Below, piece after piece: positions 1-7,214 of a DNA stretch of 64,000 nucleotides (the stretch's first letter is position 1; each line of letters starts with the position of its first letter). Source of the stretch: Microbacterium gubbeenense DSM 15944. GTDB lineage: Bacteria > Actinomycetota > Actinomycetes > Actinomycetales > Microbacteriaceae. The notes under the pieces are model-generated. The model did no database searches, was not told the DNA's origin, and saw only the letters and a list, made by a program, of their open reading frames with translations. The position numbers and the translations under genes are program-made. The stretch spans positions 124,001-188,000 of the forward strand of contig NZ_AUGQ01000006.1 of assembly GCF_000422745.1 (NCBI RefSeq). The letters run 5' to 3'.

Positions 1-572
1 GCGTCGACACCCGCGCGTTCGCCCCCGCCGAACTGCGCGACGGGATCCTCGAGGTCGTCTTCATCGGCTCGCTCAAGAGCTGGCATGGCGTCGACATCGC
101 GATCGCCGCGATCGCGGACCTCGAGGGCGTGCGCCTGACGATCATCGGCGATGGGCCCGAGCGCGAGCGCCTGGAGGGCGTCGCCGACGCGCTCGGTGCC
201 GACGTGCGCTGGCTCGGGGCGATCCCGCACGAGGCGGTGCCGGCGGAGCTGGCCGCCATGCACGTCGGTGTCGCGCCGTACCCGGCGACCGCCGATGCGT
301 ACTTCTCCCCGCTCAAGGCCTTCGAATACCTCGCCGCGGGACTCGCGGTCGTCGCGTCCGAGACGGGTCAGATTCCGAGCCTCATCGCTCACGACGACAC
401 GGGGATCCTCGTGCCGGCCGGCGGCGTCGACGCGCTCCGCGGCGCACTCACCACGCTGCGCGACGACCGCGGCCTCGCGCGCCGACTCGGATCCGCAGGT
501 CGGGCGCGCGCCGTCAGCCAGCACGACTGGGATCGCACCCTCGATCGCATCCTTCCGGGAGGGTTCCGATGA
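1..572 (+). CDS. Glycosyltransferase family 4, C-terminal part (5' truncated)
   Basis: The frame is open from the window edge (first full codon at 3), leaving about 189 codons of a GT-B glycosyltransferase. Visible are the Rossmann C-terminal half typical of GT4 enzymes: FIGSLKSWHGVD, LTIIGDGPERERLEG and the donor-binding stretch SPLKAFEYLAAGLAVVASE. Such enzymes move a sugar from a nucleotide donor to an acceptor at the cytoplasmic face; neither sugar nor acceptor can be read here. A GTG at 129 is only an internal candidate, since homology runs upstream of it. The stop overlaps the next start by 4 nt, implying translational coupling to the exporter-type ABC protein. Confidence 0.85.
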   Translation, partial: VDTRAFAPAELRDGILEVVFIGSLKSWHGVDIAIAAIADLEGVRLTIIGDGPERERLEGVADALGADVRWLGAIPHEAVPAELAAMHVGVAPYPATADAYFSPLKAFEYLAAGLAVVASETGQIPSLIAHDDTGILVPAGGVDALRGALTTLRDDRGLARRLGSAGRARAVSQHDWDRTLDRILPGGFR

Positions 573-2404
573 GCACCAACAAGCCGGCGAACGGCAGCCT
601 CAACGCCGTGCGGCGCACCCTCGCGCTCGCTCGGCCGCACCTGCGCGGCCAGGGCTGGATCATGGCCGGCGGCGTCGCGATGATGCTGATCGAGGTCGTG
701 ATGCGCGTCGCGGAGCCGTGGCCGCTGAAGATCGTGATCGACGCCGTCACCGTGAGCCTCGGGGCGACGGAGGGAGCCGCGGAGGGACAGCCCGGCGCGA
801 GCGTCGCCCTGCTCGTCTCCTGTGGGATCCTGCTGCTCGGGTTCGTCGGCGTGCGCGCCATCGCGCAGTACTGCTCGACGGTCGTCTTCGCGCTCGTCGG
901 ATCCCGCGTCGCGACGCGCCTGCGCTCGCGCGTGTTCTCGCACCTGCAGTCGCTCGGGCAGAAGTACCACTCCCGCGCGCAGCACGGCGACAACGTGCAG
1001 CGCCTCGTCGGCGACGTCGGGCGGCTGCAGGAGGTCGCCGTCTCGGCCGGACTGCCGCTCGTCGGCAACGTGATCACCCTTGTCGTCCTGTCGATCGTGA
1101 TGATGGTGATGGATCCGCTGCTCGCGCTCGTCGTGCTCGGATCCGCGCTCGCCTACGCGATCATGTCGCGGTCGAGCGGCCGCAAGATTGTTGCGGTGTC
1201 GCGCCGCACCCGCAAGAGCGAGGGCCAGATCGCGAACGCCGCGTCCGAGACGTTCGGCGCGATCCGCGTCGTGCAGGCGTACGGGCTCGAGCAGCAGCGC
1301 GGCCGCACCTTCGAGCACAGCAACGAGCGCGCGCTCGGCCAGGGCGTCGCCTCGCGCCGCCTCGCTGCGGGCCTCGAGCGCGGAACCGACGTGATCGTCG
1401 GGCTCGCCCTCGCGATCGTGCTCGTCGTCGGAGGCTGGCGCGTCATCGAGGGCGCGCTCACGCCGGGCGACCTCGTGATCTTCACGACCTACCTGAAGCT
1501 CGCGCTGCGCCCCCTCAAGGACCTCGCGAAGTTCACGGGCCGGATCGCTCGCGCGCTCGCGTCGGGAGAGCGCGTCGCCGAGGTGCTCGACGAGCGCCCC
1601 GAGATCGCCGACCGCGACTGGGCGCGACCGCTGGGCGAGCTCGCGGGCGGCGTGCGCGGCCGCATCGAGTTCGACCGCGTCGACGTCGACGACGGACACG
1701 GGCGGCCGTTGTTCCGCGACCTGTCCTTCCGCGTCGAGCCGGGTAGCAAGGTCTGCGTGCTCGGCCCGTCGGGCGCGGGGAAATCGACCCTCGCGGGGCT
1801 GCTGACGCGCGTCGCGGATCCGGTCTCGGGGCGCCTCGCGATCGACGGCGTCGACGTGCGCGACGCGACGCTCTCGAGCCTGCGGGCGAGCGTCTCGAGC
1901 GTGCTGCAGGAGGCGGTGCTGTTCGCGACGAGCGTGCGCGAGAACATCCGCTTCGGGCGGCTCGATGCGAGCGACGCCGAGGTGGAGGAGGCGGCGCGCC
2001 GCGCGCTCGCCGACGCCTTCATCCGCGAGCTGCCCGACGGGTACGACACCGAGCTGGGCGACCGGGGCGCAACGCTGTCGGGCGGTCAGCGCCAGCGCAT
2101 CGCGATCGCACGCGCGCTGCTGCGGGACGCGCCGATCGTCATCCTCGACGAGGCGACGACGGGGCTCGATCCGGAATCGAAGGAGCGCGTGTCCGAGTCG
2201 ATCGACGCGCTCACGGAGGGCCGCACGACGATCTCGATCACGCATGACCCCGTCACGATCCGTACGGCAGACCGCGTGCTGTGGATCGAGGACGGTCGAG
2301 TGGCCGAGGACGGCGCGCCGGACGAGCTGCTCGCCAGCCCGGACTCGCGGCTGTCGTCGTGGCTGCGCACGGCGGCCCCCGCTCTGGCGGGAGGTGCGGC
2401 ATGA
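569..2404 (+). CDS. ABC transporter, fused permease/ATPase (exporter type)
   Basis: 611 residues, the usual size of a type IV half transporter that works as a dimer. A six-helix membrane domain fills roughly residues 25-310 and the nucleotide-binding domain about 365-600. Walker A GPSGAGKST is near 400, the signature LSGGQRQR near 503, Walker B VILDEATTGLD just after, and the switch His in SITHDP near 558, so the ATPase looks competent. The ATG overlaps the glycosyltransferase stop (ATGA) and its own stop overlaps the kinase gene downstream. Context suggests export of a glycosylated product, but the substrate is unknown. Confidence 0.88.
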   Translation: MSTNKPANGSLNAVRRTLALARPHLRGQGWIMAGGVAMMLIEVVMRVAEPWPLKIVIDAVTVSLGATEGAAEGQPGASVALLVSCGILLLGFVGVRAIAQYCSTVVFALVGSRVATRLRSRVFSHLQSLGQKYHSRAQHGDNVQRLVGDVGRLQEVAVSAGLPLVGNVITLVVLSIVMMVMDPLLALVVLGSALAYAIMSRSSGRKIVAVSRRTRKSEGQIANAASETFGAIRVVQAYGLEQQRGRTFEHSNERALGQGVASRRLAAGLERGTDVIVGLALAIVLVVGGWRVIEGALTPGDLVIFTTYLKLALRPLKDLAKFTGRIARALASGERVAEVLDERPEIADRDWARPLGELAGGVRGRIEFDRVDVDDGHGRPLFRDLSFRVEPGSKVCVLGPSGAGKSTLAGLLTRVADPVSGRLAIDGVDVRDATLSSLRASVSSVLQEAVLFATSVRENIRFGRLDASDAEVEEAARRALADAFIRELPDGYDTELGDRGATLSGGQRQRIAIARALLRDAPIVILDEATTGLDPESKERVSESIDALTEGRTTISITHDPVTIRTADRVLWIEDGRVAEDGAPDELLASPDSRLSSWLRTAAPALAGGAA

Positions 2405-3447
2405 TCCGGTTCGACGACGCGCTGCCCGATCTCGGGATCTTCGCCGGCGCCGATGCGCTCTCCCAGGCGCTGGGCCGCCGGGTGCGCATCGAACGGATCC
2501 GGTACAAGCCCGGCACGTCGATCGTGGCGGCGGTGCGCGACGAGTCGGGCCGGCCGTCGTGGGTGCTCACCCACGCGGATCCGGCGAAAGCGACGAATCA
2601 TGAGCGCGCCGCTCTGCGCGCGGGAGCCGAGCCGGTGCGGCTCGGATCCGCGACGGTCACCGGCCCCGCGTGGGCCGACCGCGCGCTCGTGGCAGGACTC
2701 TCCGACGTCGCCGACGCCGATCGCCGCACCGACGCTCCGCTGCGCTACAACCCGTTGCGCCGGATGGTGATGGCGACGGATTCTCGCGTGATCAAGGTGT
2801 CGGAGGGGACGCAGTCGGTGACCGCGGCCCAGCACCTCGCTGATCACGGGGTCTCGGTCATCGTGCCGAGCCTCATCAGCCCGCGGGCGACGTCCGCTGC
2901 CTGGTGGGGTGCGGGCGATCTGTCCGAGAAGCCGTCTGCTGCGCTCGCTCGACGCGCGGGGCAGGAGCTCGCCGCCATGCACCGCGCACCGATCGGGAAG
3001 CTGCGGACGCCGCGCACGTCGCCGGCGCGGGTCGCCGAGCGCGCAGCGCGGGCGATCCACGCACTGGTGCCGGAGCTCGGCGACCTCGCGGCGCGCCTCG
3101 CGGAGACCGCAGGAACGATGGCGGGCGGCCGGGAGGTCGTCGTGCATGGGGACTTCTCGCCCGACCAGGTGCTCGTGGGTGACGGCGAGGTTCGGCTGAT
3201 CGACCTCGATCGCGTGGCGATCGGCGCGCCGGAGCAGGACCTCGGCTCGTTCCTCGCGGCGGGCGGCGACGAAGAACTGCTCGGCGGATACATCGATGCT
3301 GGCGGCGTCGTCGACCCGGAAGCGCTGCGCGCCTGGCGTGCCATCTCCCACCTACAGAAGGCGGTGGAGCCGTTCCGATCGGGGCGTCCGAACTGGACGG
3401 CAGCCGTCGTGGCGGCCGTCGACGACGCACTGGAGGCGATCGCATGA
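2401..3447 (+). CDS. APH-family phosphotransferase-like protein (first of a tandem pair)
   Basis: 348 residues from an ATG that overlaps the ABC stop. The kinase C-lobe motifs of the aminoglycoside/choline kinase (APH) fold are clear: catalytic loop HGDFSPDQ near residue 249 and the metal-binding IDLDR near 266, followed by EQDLGSF. The loop Asn of canonical HxDxxxxN is a Gln here. The family phosphorylates small hydroxylated compounds; operon position points to a sugar-containing metabolite rather than antibiotic resistance, but this is inference. The N-lobe is poorly conserved to the eye. It overlaps the second kinase by 4 nt. Confidence 0.8.
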   Translation: MIRFDDALPDLGIFAGADALSQALGRRVRIERIRYKPGTSIVAAVRDESGRPSWVLTHADPAKATNHERAALRAGAEPVRLGSATVTGPAWADRALVAGLSDVADADRRTDAPLRYNPLRRMVMATDSRVIKVSEGTQSVTAAQHLADHGVSVIVPSLISPRATSAAWWGAGDLSEKPSAALARRAGQELAAMHRAPIGKLRTPRTSPARVAERAARAIHALVPELGDLAARLAETAGTMAGGREVVVHGDFSPDQVLVGDGEVRLIDLDRVAIGAPEQDLGSFLAAGGDEELLGGYIDAGGVVDPEALRAWRAISHLQKAVEPFRSGRPNWTAAVVAAVDDALEAIA

Positions 3448-4481
3448 TCGACAGGGCAGCGCCGACCACCGCGGTGGTCGCGGACGAGGTCTGGCACATC
3501 ACGCGCGTATGGCCGGGGGATCCGACCCCGCTTGAGGCGCGTCTCGGCGACGAAGTGCGCGGCGGACGTCTTCGTTCCGACGGCACGGTCGAGCTCCTCG
3601 ATCCCGACGACGACGCGAAGCTGCCGGCGCTCGGCGCCCTCGCCCACAGAGGAGAACTCGTGTCGCACCGGCCGGGCAAGCGCGCCGTCGTGCGCCTGGA
3701 CGAGACGTTCGCCAAGGCCGTGCGCCGCGGGCGCGCGGGAGGCGTCGCGGACGCGCACGAGCGAGGTGCCGCGGCGTTCGGGCACGCGTTCGCGGTGCCC
3801 GAGATCGCCGCGCGGCAGGACGACGCGATCGAGCTGACGATCGTTCCCGGCCGCACGCTCGATGCCCTCGGGGCGGATCCCGCGACGCCCGACGGCGCGT
3901 GGCGCGCGGCGTGGCGATCCTGGCGCGAGGCATGGACCTCGAGCGTCGCCGGGGGAGAGCTCGACGGGCTCGCGCCGCACACAGTGGGCGACGAGGCGCG
4001 GATCCTTCGCGAGTGGGCCGATCACGCCGCGCTCCGCATCGGCGCCGGATCCGCGCAGCTCTTGAGGGAGGCGGCCGAGCGCCTCATCCAGGGCCTCGAA
4101 CGCGCCGTTCCGAACCCGGAGCGCATCGCGCATCGCGACCTGCACGACAAGCAGCTCCTCTGGGACGACGACCGCGGAATCGGCCTCATCGACCTCGACA
4201 CCTGCGCCCGTGCGGATCCGGCGCTCGACCTCGGGAATCTGCTCGCCCACGCGGAGCTCGCGGAGAGCCAGGGGCGCTGGACGCCGGATCGGGCGCGGGC
4301 CGCCGCGGCAGAGATCGCTTCGGCGGCGGACGAGCTCGGCGTCGATGCCGACAGCGTCGAGGCGTGGCGTCGCGCGGCGCGATTCCGCATCGCGTGCGTG
4401 CACGTGCTGCGCCCGCCAGGGCGCGAGGCCGCACATCGCGACCTCTTCCGAATGATGGTCGAAGACTCTCGCAATGCATGA
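3444..4481 (+). CDS. APH-family phosphotransferase-like protein (second of the pair)
   Basis: 345 residues, ATG overlapping the preceding stop. The catalytic loop reads HRDLHDKQ near residue 230 and the metal site IDLDTCARADPALDLGN near 248. As in the upstream protein, Gln replaces the loop Asn. The two proteins have similar length and the same fold but little evident identity outside these motifs, so they look like old paralogues rather than a recent duplication. A pair of such kinases could act on successive substrates or form a heterodimer; the sequence does not decide. It ends 41 nt before the poly-Asp gene. Confidence 0.78.
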   Translation: MIDRAAPTTAVVADEVWHITRVWPGDPTPLEARLGDEVRGGRLRSDGTVELLDPDDDAKLPALGALAHRGELVSHRPGKRAVVRLDETFAKAVRRGRAGGVADAHERGAAAFGHAFAVPEIAARQDDAIELTIVPGRTLDALGADPATPDGAWRAAWRSWREAWTSSVAGGELDGLAPHTVGDEARILREWADHAALRIGAGSAQLLREAAERLIQGLERAVPNPERIAHRDLHDKQLLWDDDRGIGLIDLDTCARADPALDLGNLLAHAELAESQGRWTPDRARAAAAEIASAADELGVDADSVEAWRRAARFRIACVHVLRPPGREAAHRDLFRMMVEDSRNA

Positions 4482-4522
4482 CAGGCTGAAAGGAACGAAG
4501 CCATGATGACGAAGGACACACG

Positions 4523-4987
4523 ATGAAGAAGAGCGGCGTGGTGCTGGCCGTGGGCGTCGCCGCGAGCGCGCTCGCGATCGTGCTCGGGGGACTGGGGATC
4601 GCCAACGCGCTCTCGCCGGATCCCGAACCGACGGTCGTGCGCGAGGAGCCTCTCATCGCTCCGTCCGCTACGCAGAGTCCCACCGCGGATCCGTCGCCAT
4701 CGGCGAGCCCGTCCGCGAGCCCGTCCGCGACCCCATCTGCTCCGGCCGATCCGTCGCCGTCCGCCGCTCCGTCCGCGCCCGCGGAACAGGGGGCCGACAC
4801 GGGCGCCGATTCGGGCGCGGCCGGCCAGCCGCAGCCCGTCCCGCCGCCCCCGCCCGTGCAGCTCGGCGACGACGATGATGACGATGACGATGACGATGAC
4901 GCCGACGACTGGGACGACGACGATGACGGCGATGATGACGACGACGATGATGACGACGACGATGATGATGAGTGGGACGACGATTAG
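4523..4987 (+). CDS. Small membrane-anchored protein with poly-Asp tail
   Basis: 154 residues, no recognised family. Residues 4-29 are a hydrophobic helix after MKKSG, either a membrane anchor or an uncleaved signal. A Pro/Ser/Ala/Asp linker with PSP-type repeats follows (about 31-110), and the last 40 residues are almost entirely Asp with single Trp, Ala, Gly and Glu breaks. The start is chosen for GAAGGA seven bases upstream; ATGs at 4503 and 4506 are out of frame. The tail is encoded by GAC/GAT runs open to replication slippage. A surface cation- or Ca-binding role is possible, purely by composition. It shares direction with the kinase cassette. Confidence 0.65.
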   Translation: MKKSGVVLAVGVAASALAIVLGGLGIANALSPDPEPTVVREEPLIAPSATQSPTADPSPSASPSASPSATPSAPADPSPSAAPSAPAEQGADTGADSGAAGQPQPVPPPPPVQLGDDDDDDDDDDDADDWDDDDDGDDDDDDDDDDDDDEWDDD

Positions 4988-5003
4988 TTTCGCCTGAACG
5001 GGC

Positions 5004-5043
5004 CTCGATCTGCTCTCAGTTTCGGTTTTTAGAGCAGATCGAG
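5004..5043. repeat. 13-bp perfect inverted repeat with extra copy downstream
   Basis: CTCGATCTGCTCT (5004-5016) and its exact complement (5031-5043) flank a 14-nt loop. The core CGATCTGCTCT occurs a third time at 5120-5130, touching the -10 box of the lipoprotein gene. No T-run follows the right arm, so a standard intrinsic terminator is unlikely; an operator is the better guess. Confidence 0.6.
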
Positions 5044-5129
5044 TCATGTTGAGAGCGTGCGGTCGTGCGCCGGCACCCCGGGCTGCCCGGGTCTGTGGAT
5101 AACTTTCGACGCCCATTCGCGATCTGCTC

Positions 5130-5135
5130 TAGCGT
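5130..5135 (+). promoter_or_regulatory. -10 box of leaderless promoter (lipoprotein gene)
   Basis: TAGCGT lies 6 nt before the ATG at 5142. The third copy of the GATCTGCTCT repeat abuts it on the 5' side, so binding there would block the promoter. Confidence 0.4.
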
Positions 5136-5141
5136 GTGGGG

Positions 5142-5633
5142 ATGCCTCGCACCGCCCTCGCCCTCGGAGCCATCGTCGCCCTCGCCTTCGGCCTCACCGC
5201 CTGCGTCGCGGAGCCCGAACCGGAACCCGAATGGACGGAAGAGACCGCCTATGCCGAGGCCGAGGAGGTGTTTCGGGCGTACCACGTCGCGAGTTCGTTC
5301 GGCTCGGAACAAGACGTCACGGAGTTCGTGGGTGGTGATCTTCTTGCGCACTATGCCGAAGGAGATTCCGCACTTGAAGGTCTAGACATCGAGGCTCGTG
5401 GTGAGTCGGTCGTCACAACGTTCACTCCCGGCGAGTACCGAACGGTTGGCGAAGAGATCGCCGTTGAAGCGGTCGCTTGCATTGACGATTCGACGCTCGA
5501 ACTCAATATTGACGGGGCAGGTTGGGCTACGCCACGCGAAGATCCGACTTATGGAGTCCACTTGAGATTTGCGACGCAAGGAGAATCGCTGGTCATTACC
5601 AACCTCGTCGAAGGTGCGGACGACGAATGCTGA
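5142..5633 (+). CDS. Small secreted lipoprotein, unknown function
   Basis: 163 residues starting MPRTALALGAIVALAFGLTAC: a signal peptide with lipobox LTAC, so lipid-anchored at the outer membrane face. An acidic Pro-Glu stretch (EPEPEPEW) follows. The rest has no motif I recognise; it resembles small secreted lipoproteins of unknown function in Gram-positives. GTG at 5136 is an alternative start two codons earlier, but the -10 spacing favours 5142. The gene overlaps the following secreted protein by 7 nt, so the two are probably made together. Confidence 0.72.
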   Translation: MPRTALALGAIVALAFGLTACVAEPEPEPEWTEETAYAEAEEVFRAYHVASSFGSEQDVTEFVGGDLLAHYAEGDSALEGLDIEARGESVVTTFTPGEYRTVGEEIAVEAVACIDDSTLELNIDGAGWATPREDPTYGVHLRFATQGESLVITNLVEGADDEC

Positions 5634-6523
5634 CCGCAAGCACGGTGAGTCTCCTAACCGTGATGGCTGCCGGCTCAGTAGTTGCACAAGTGTCGGACGC
5701 AGACCCGACTTGCGACTGGCAGGAAGTGGCCGCGGGCGTCTGCGAACTCGCCGGAGGCCCTGGCCTGGGTATCGGCGGGCAGCAAACCCAGCCCGGGCAG
5801 GAGCCGCCCGCCCAGCAGCCGCAGCCCGGGCCGCCCGGGGGGCAGACGCAGCCGATCGTCGGTCCCGGACCCGGTGGCGCGGGCCCGGCCCAGCCCACCG
5901 TGCCCGGCGGGGAACCGGGCGGGTGGCAGTGCCTCGATCCGGCTCAGCAGGTGATCGGCGGCACGTGCGTCACCGCCCCGGAGCCCGATCCCGAGCCGGC
6001 CGAGGAGCCCGATCCGGTCGAGCAGCCTCCCTCGATCCCGCCTCTGACCGCGTACGACGTCGCGAATTTCGTGCCAGTACCGGCGCCTCCCACGATCGAG
6101 CCGTTCGGAGTGGCGATCGTCCGCGCCCCGATGAACGTCGCGGTCGCGGCCTCGTCGCACACCGTCGGCGGCGATCTGTTCGGCCTGCCGATGTCAGTCA
6201 CCTTCACGCCCGAGCTCCTCACGATCGATTACGGCGACGGCACGATCGTCGACGTCGCGCAGGCGGCGCCCACCTGGGAGCAGCTTGGCCAGGAACAGCT
6301 GAGCCCCACCGCCACGAGCCACACGTACGCCGAGCGCGGCACGGCTTCCGTCACCGTCGACGTGTCGTACTCGGCCGTCGTCGATTTCGGGCCGTGGGGC
6401 GTGCATCCCGTCGGCGGGTACGTTGTGTCCCAAGGATCCCCGGTCGATGTGCACATCTACGAGAAGCAGTCGTATCTCGTCGCGCACACCTGCGCGGAGA
6501 ACCCGTCCGGGCCCGGTTGCTGA
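5627..6523 (+). CDS. Secreted protein with PKD-like domain
   Basis: 298 residues from an ATG inside the stop region of the lipoprotein gene (7-nt overlap). Residues 1-21 form a signal peptide ending near VVAQ. A Gly/Pro/Gln-rich linker covers about 45-125. A PKD/Ig-like fold is suggested near residues 200-280 by IDYGDG and SHTYAERGTASVTV, which match the core strands of PKD domains. Cysteines occur near the mature N-terminus (TCDWQ, GVCEL) and at the C-terminus (TCAENPSGPGC), perhaps disulfides. PKD modules usually mediate protein or carbohydrate binding at the surface; no enzyme domain is present. An upstream in-frame start at 5522 lacks a signal peptide and is rejected. Confidence 0.7.
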   Translation: MLTASTVSLLTVMAAGSVVAQVSDADPTCDWQEVAAGVCELAGGPGLGIGGQQTQPGQEPPAQQPQPGPPGGQTQPIVGPGPGGAGPAQPTVPGGEPGGWQCLDPAQQVIGGTCVTAPEPDPEPAEEPDPVEQPPSIPPLTAYDVANFVPVPAPPTIEPFGVAIVRAPMNVAVAASSHTVGGDLFGLPMSVTFTPELLTIDYGDGTIVDVAQAAPTWEQLGQEQLSPTATSHTYAERGTASVTVDVSYSAVVDFGPWGVHPVGGYVVSQGSPVDVHIYEKQSYLVAHTCAENPSGPGC

Positions 6524-6534
6524 GCGCGCGCCGT

Positions 6535-6540
6535 TACGCT
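6535..6540 (+). promoter_or_regulatory. -10 box of leaderless promoter (coaE)
   Basis: TACGCT is followed by 6 nt (ctaccc) and then the ATG at 6547, with no Shine-Dalgarno sequence. Confidence 0.45.
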
Positions 6541-6546
6541 CTACCC

Positions 6547-7131
6547 ATGCCCCTCATCGCTCTGACCGGCGGGATCGCATCTGGAAAATCGACGATCGCC
6601 CGCCGACTCGAGTCCCACGGCGCCGTCGTCGTCGACGCGGATCAGACGGTGCGCGACCTGCAGCGCTCCGGCGAACCGGTGTTCGACGCGATCGTGCGCG
6701 AATTCGGCGAGGCAGTCGTCGCGGCGGATGGCGAGCTCGATCGTGCGGCGCTCGGATCCATCGTGTTCGGCGATGCCGACCAGCTCGCCCGACTCAATGC
6801 GATCGTGCATCCGGCGGTCAAAGCCGAGACCCAGCGCCGCTTCCGCGATGCGGGCGACCGCGTCGTCGTCTACGACGTTCCGCTGCTCGCCGAGGCGCGC
6901 GGATCCCGCGAATGGGATCTGATCGTCGTCGCCCACGCGCCCGCCGAGACGCGCATGAACCGCATGATCTCCGAGCGCGGAATGAGCCGTGAGGACGCCG
7001 CGGCGCGCATCGCGAATCAGGCGACCGACGACGAGCGCCTGAGCGTCGCGGACGTCGTGATCGATACGGACGGCACGATGGAGCACACCCTCGCCCAGGC
7101 CGACGACCTGTGGTGGCGGCTCAGCGCGTGA
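6547..7131 (+). CDS. coaE: Dephospho-CoA kinase
   Basis: 194 residues, normal for the family. It phosphorylates the 3'-OH of dephospho-CoA, the last step of coenzyme A synthesis, in the cytosol. The P-loop GGIASGKST sits at residues 8-16, VVDADQTVRDLQ is the family's substrate region, and VYDVPLLAE is the conserved CoaE motif following the lid. It sits directly before uvrB, the usual actinobacterial neighbour. No Shine-Dalgarno is visible and a -10 box lies 6 nt upstream, so the message is probably leaderless. Confidence 0.93.
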   Translation: MPLIALTGGIASGKSTIARRLESHGAVVVDADQTVRDLQRSGEPVFDAIVREFGEAVVAADGELDRAALGSIVFGDADQLARLNAIVHPAVKAETQRRFRDAGDRVVVYDVPLLAEARGSREWDLIVVAHAPAETRMNRMISERGMSREDAAARIANQATDDERLSVADVVIDTDGTMEHTLAQADDLWWRLSA

Positions 7132-7202
7132 CGAAGCACCCGGACGAGCCGGGAGCCACCCCGTAATCGCTTCGCGCGGCCTCGAATGTCAGTGGTTCGG
7201 CA

Positions 7203-7208
7203 TAGCCT
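7203..7208 (+). promoter_or_regulatory. -10 box of leaderless promoter (uvrB)
   Basis: TAGCCT, then 6 nt, then ATG 7215. No SOS (LexA) box was recognised in the 83-bp gap behind coaE. Confidence 0.45.
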
Positions 7209-7214
7209 GAATCC

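Noticed and set aside
2401..4481. Kinase pair as aminoglycoside resistance genes
   Set aside because: They are embedded by overlap in a glycosyltransferase-exporter unit and lack the canonical loop Asn.
5004..5043. Inverted repeat as terminator of the poly-Asp gene
   Set aside because: The T-run is inside the loop, none follows the stem, and a third copy at the next promoter favours an operator.
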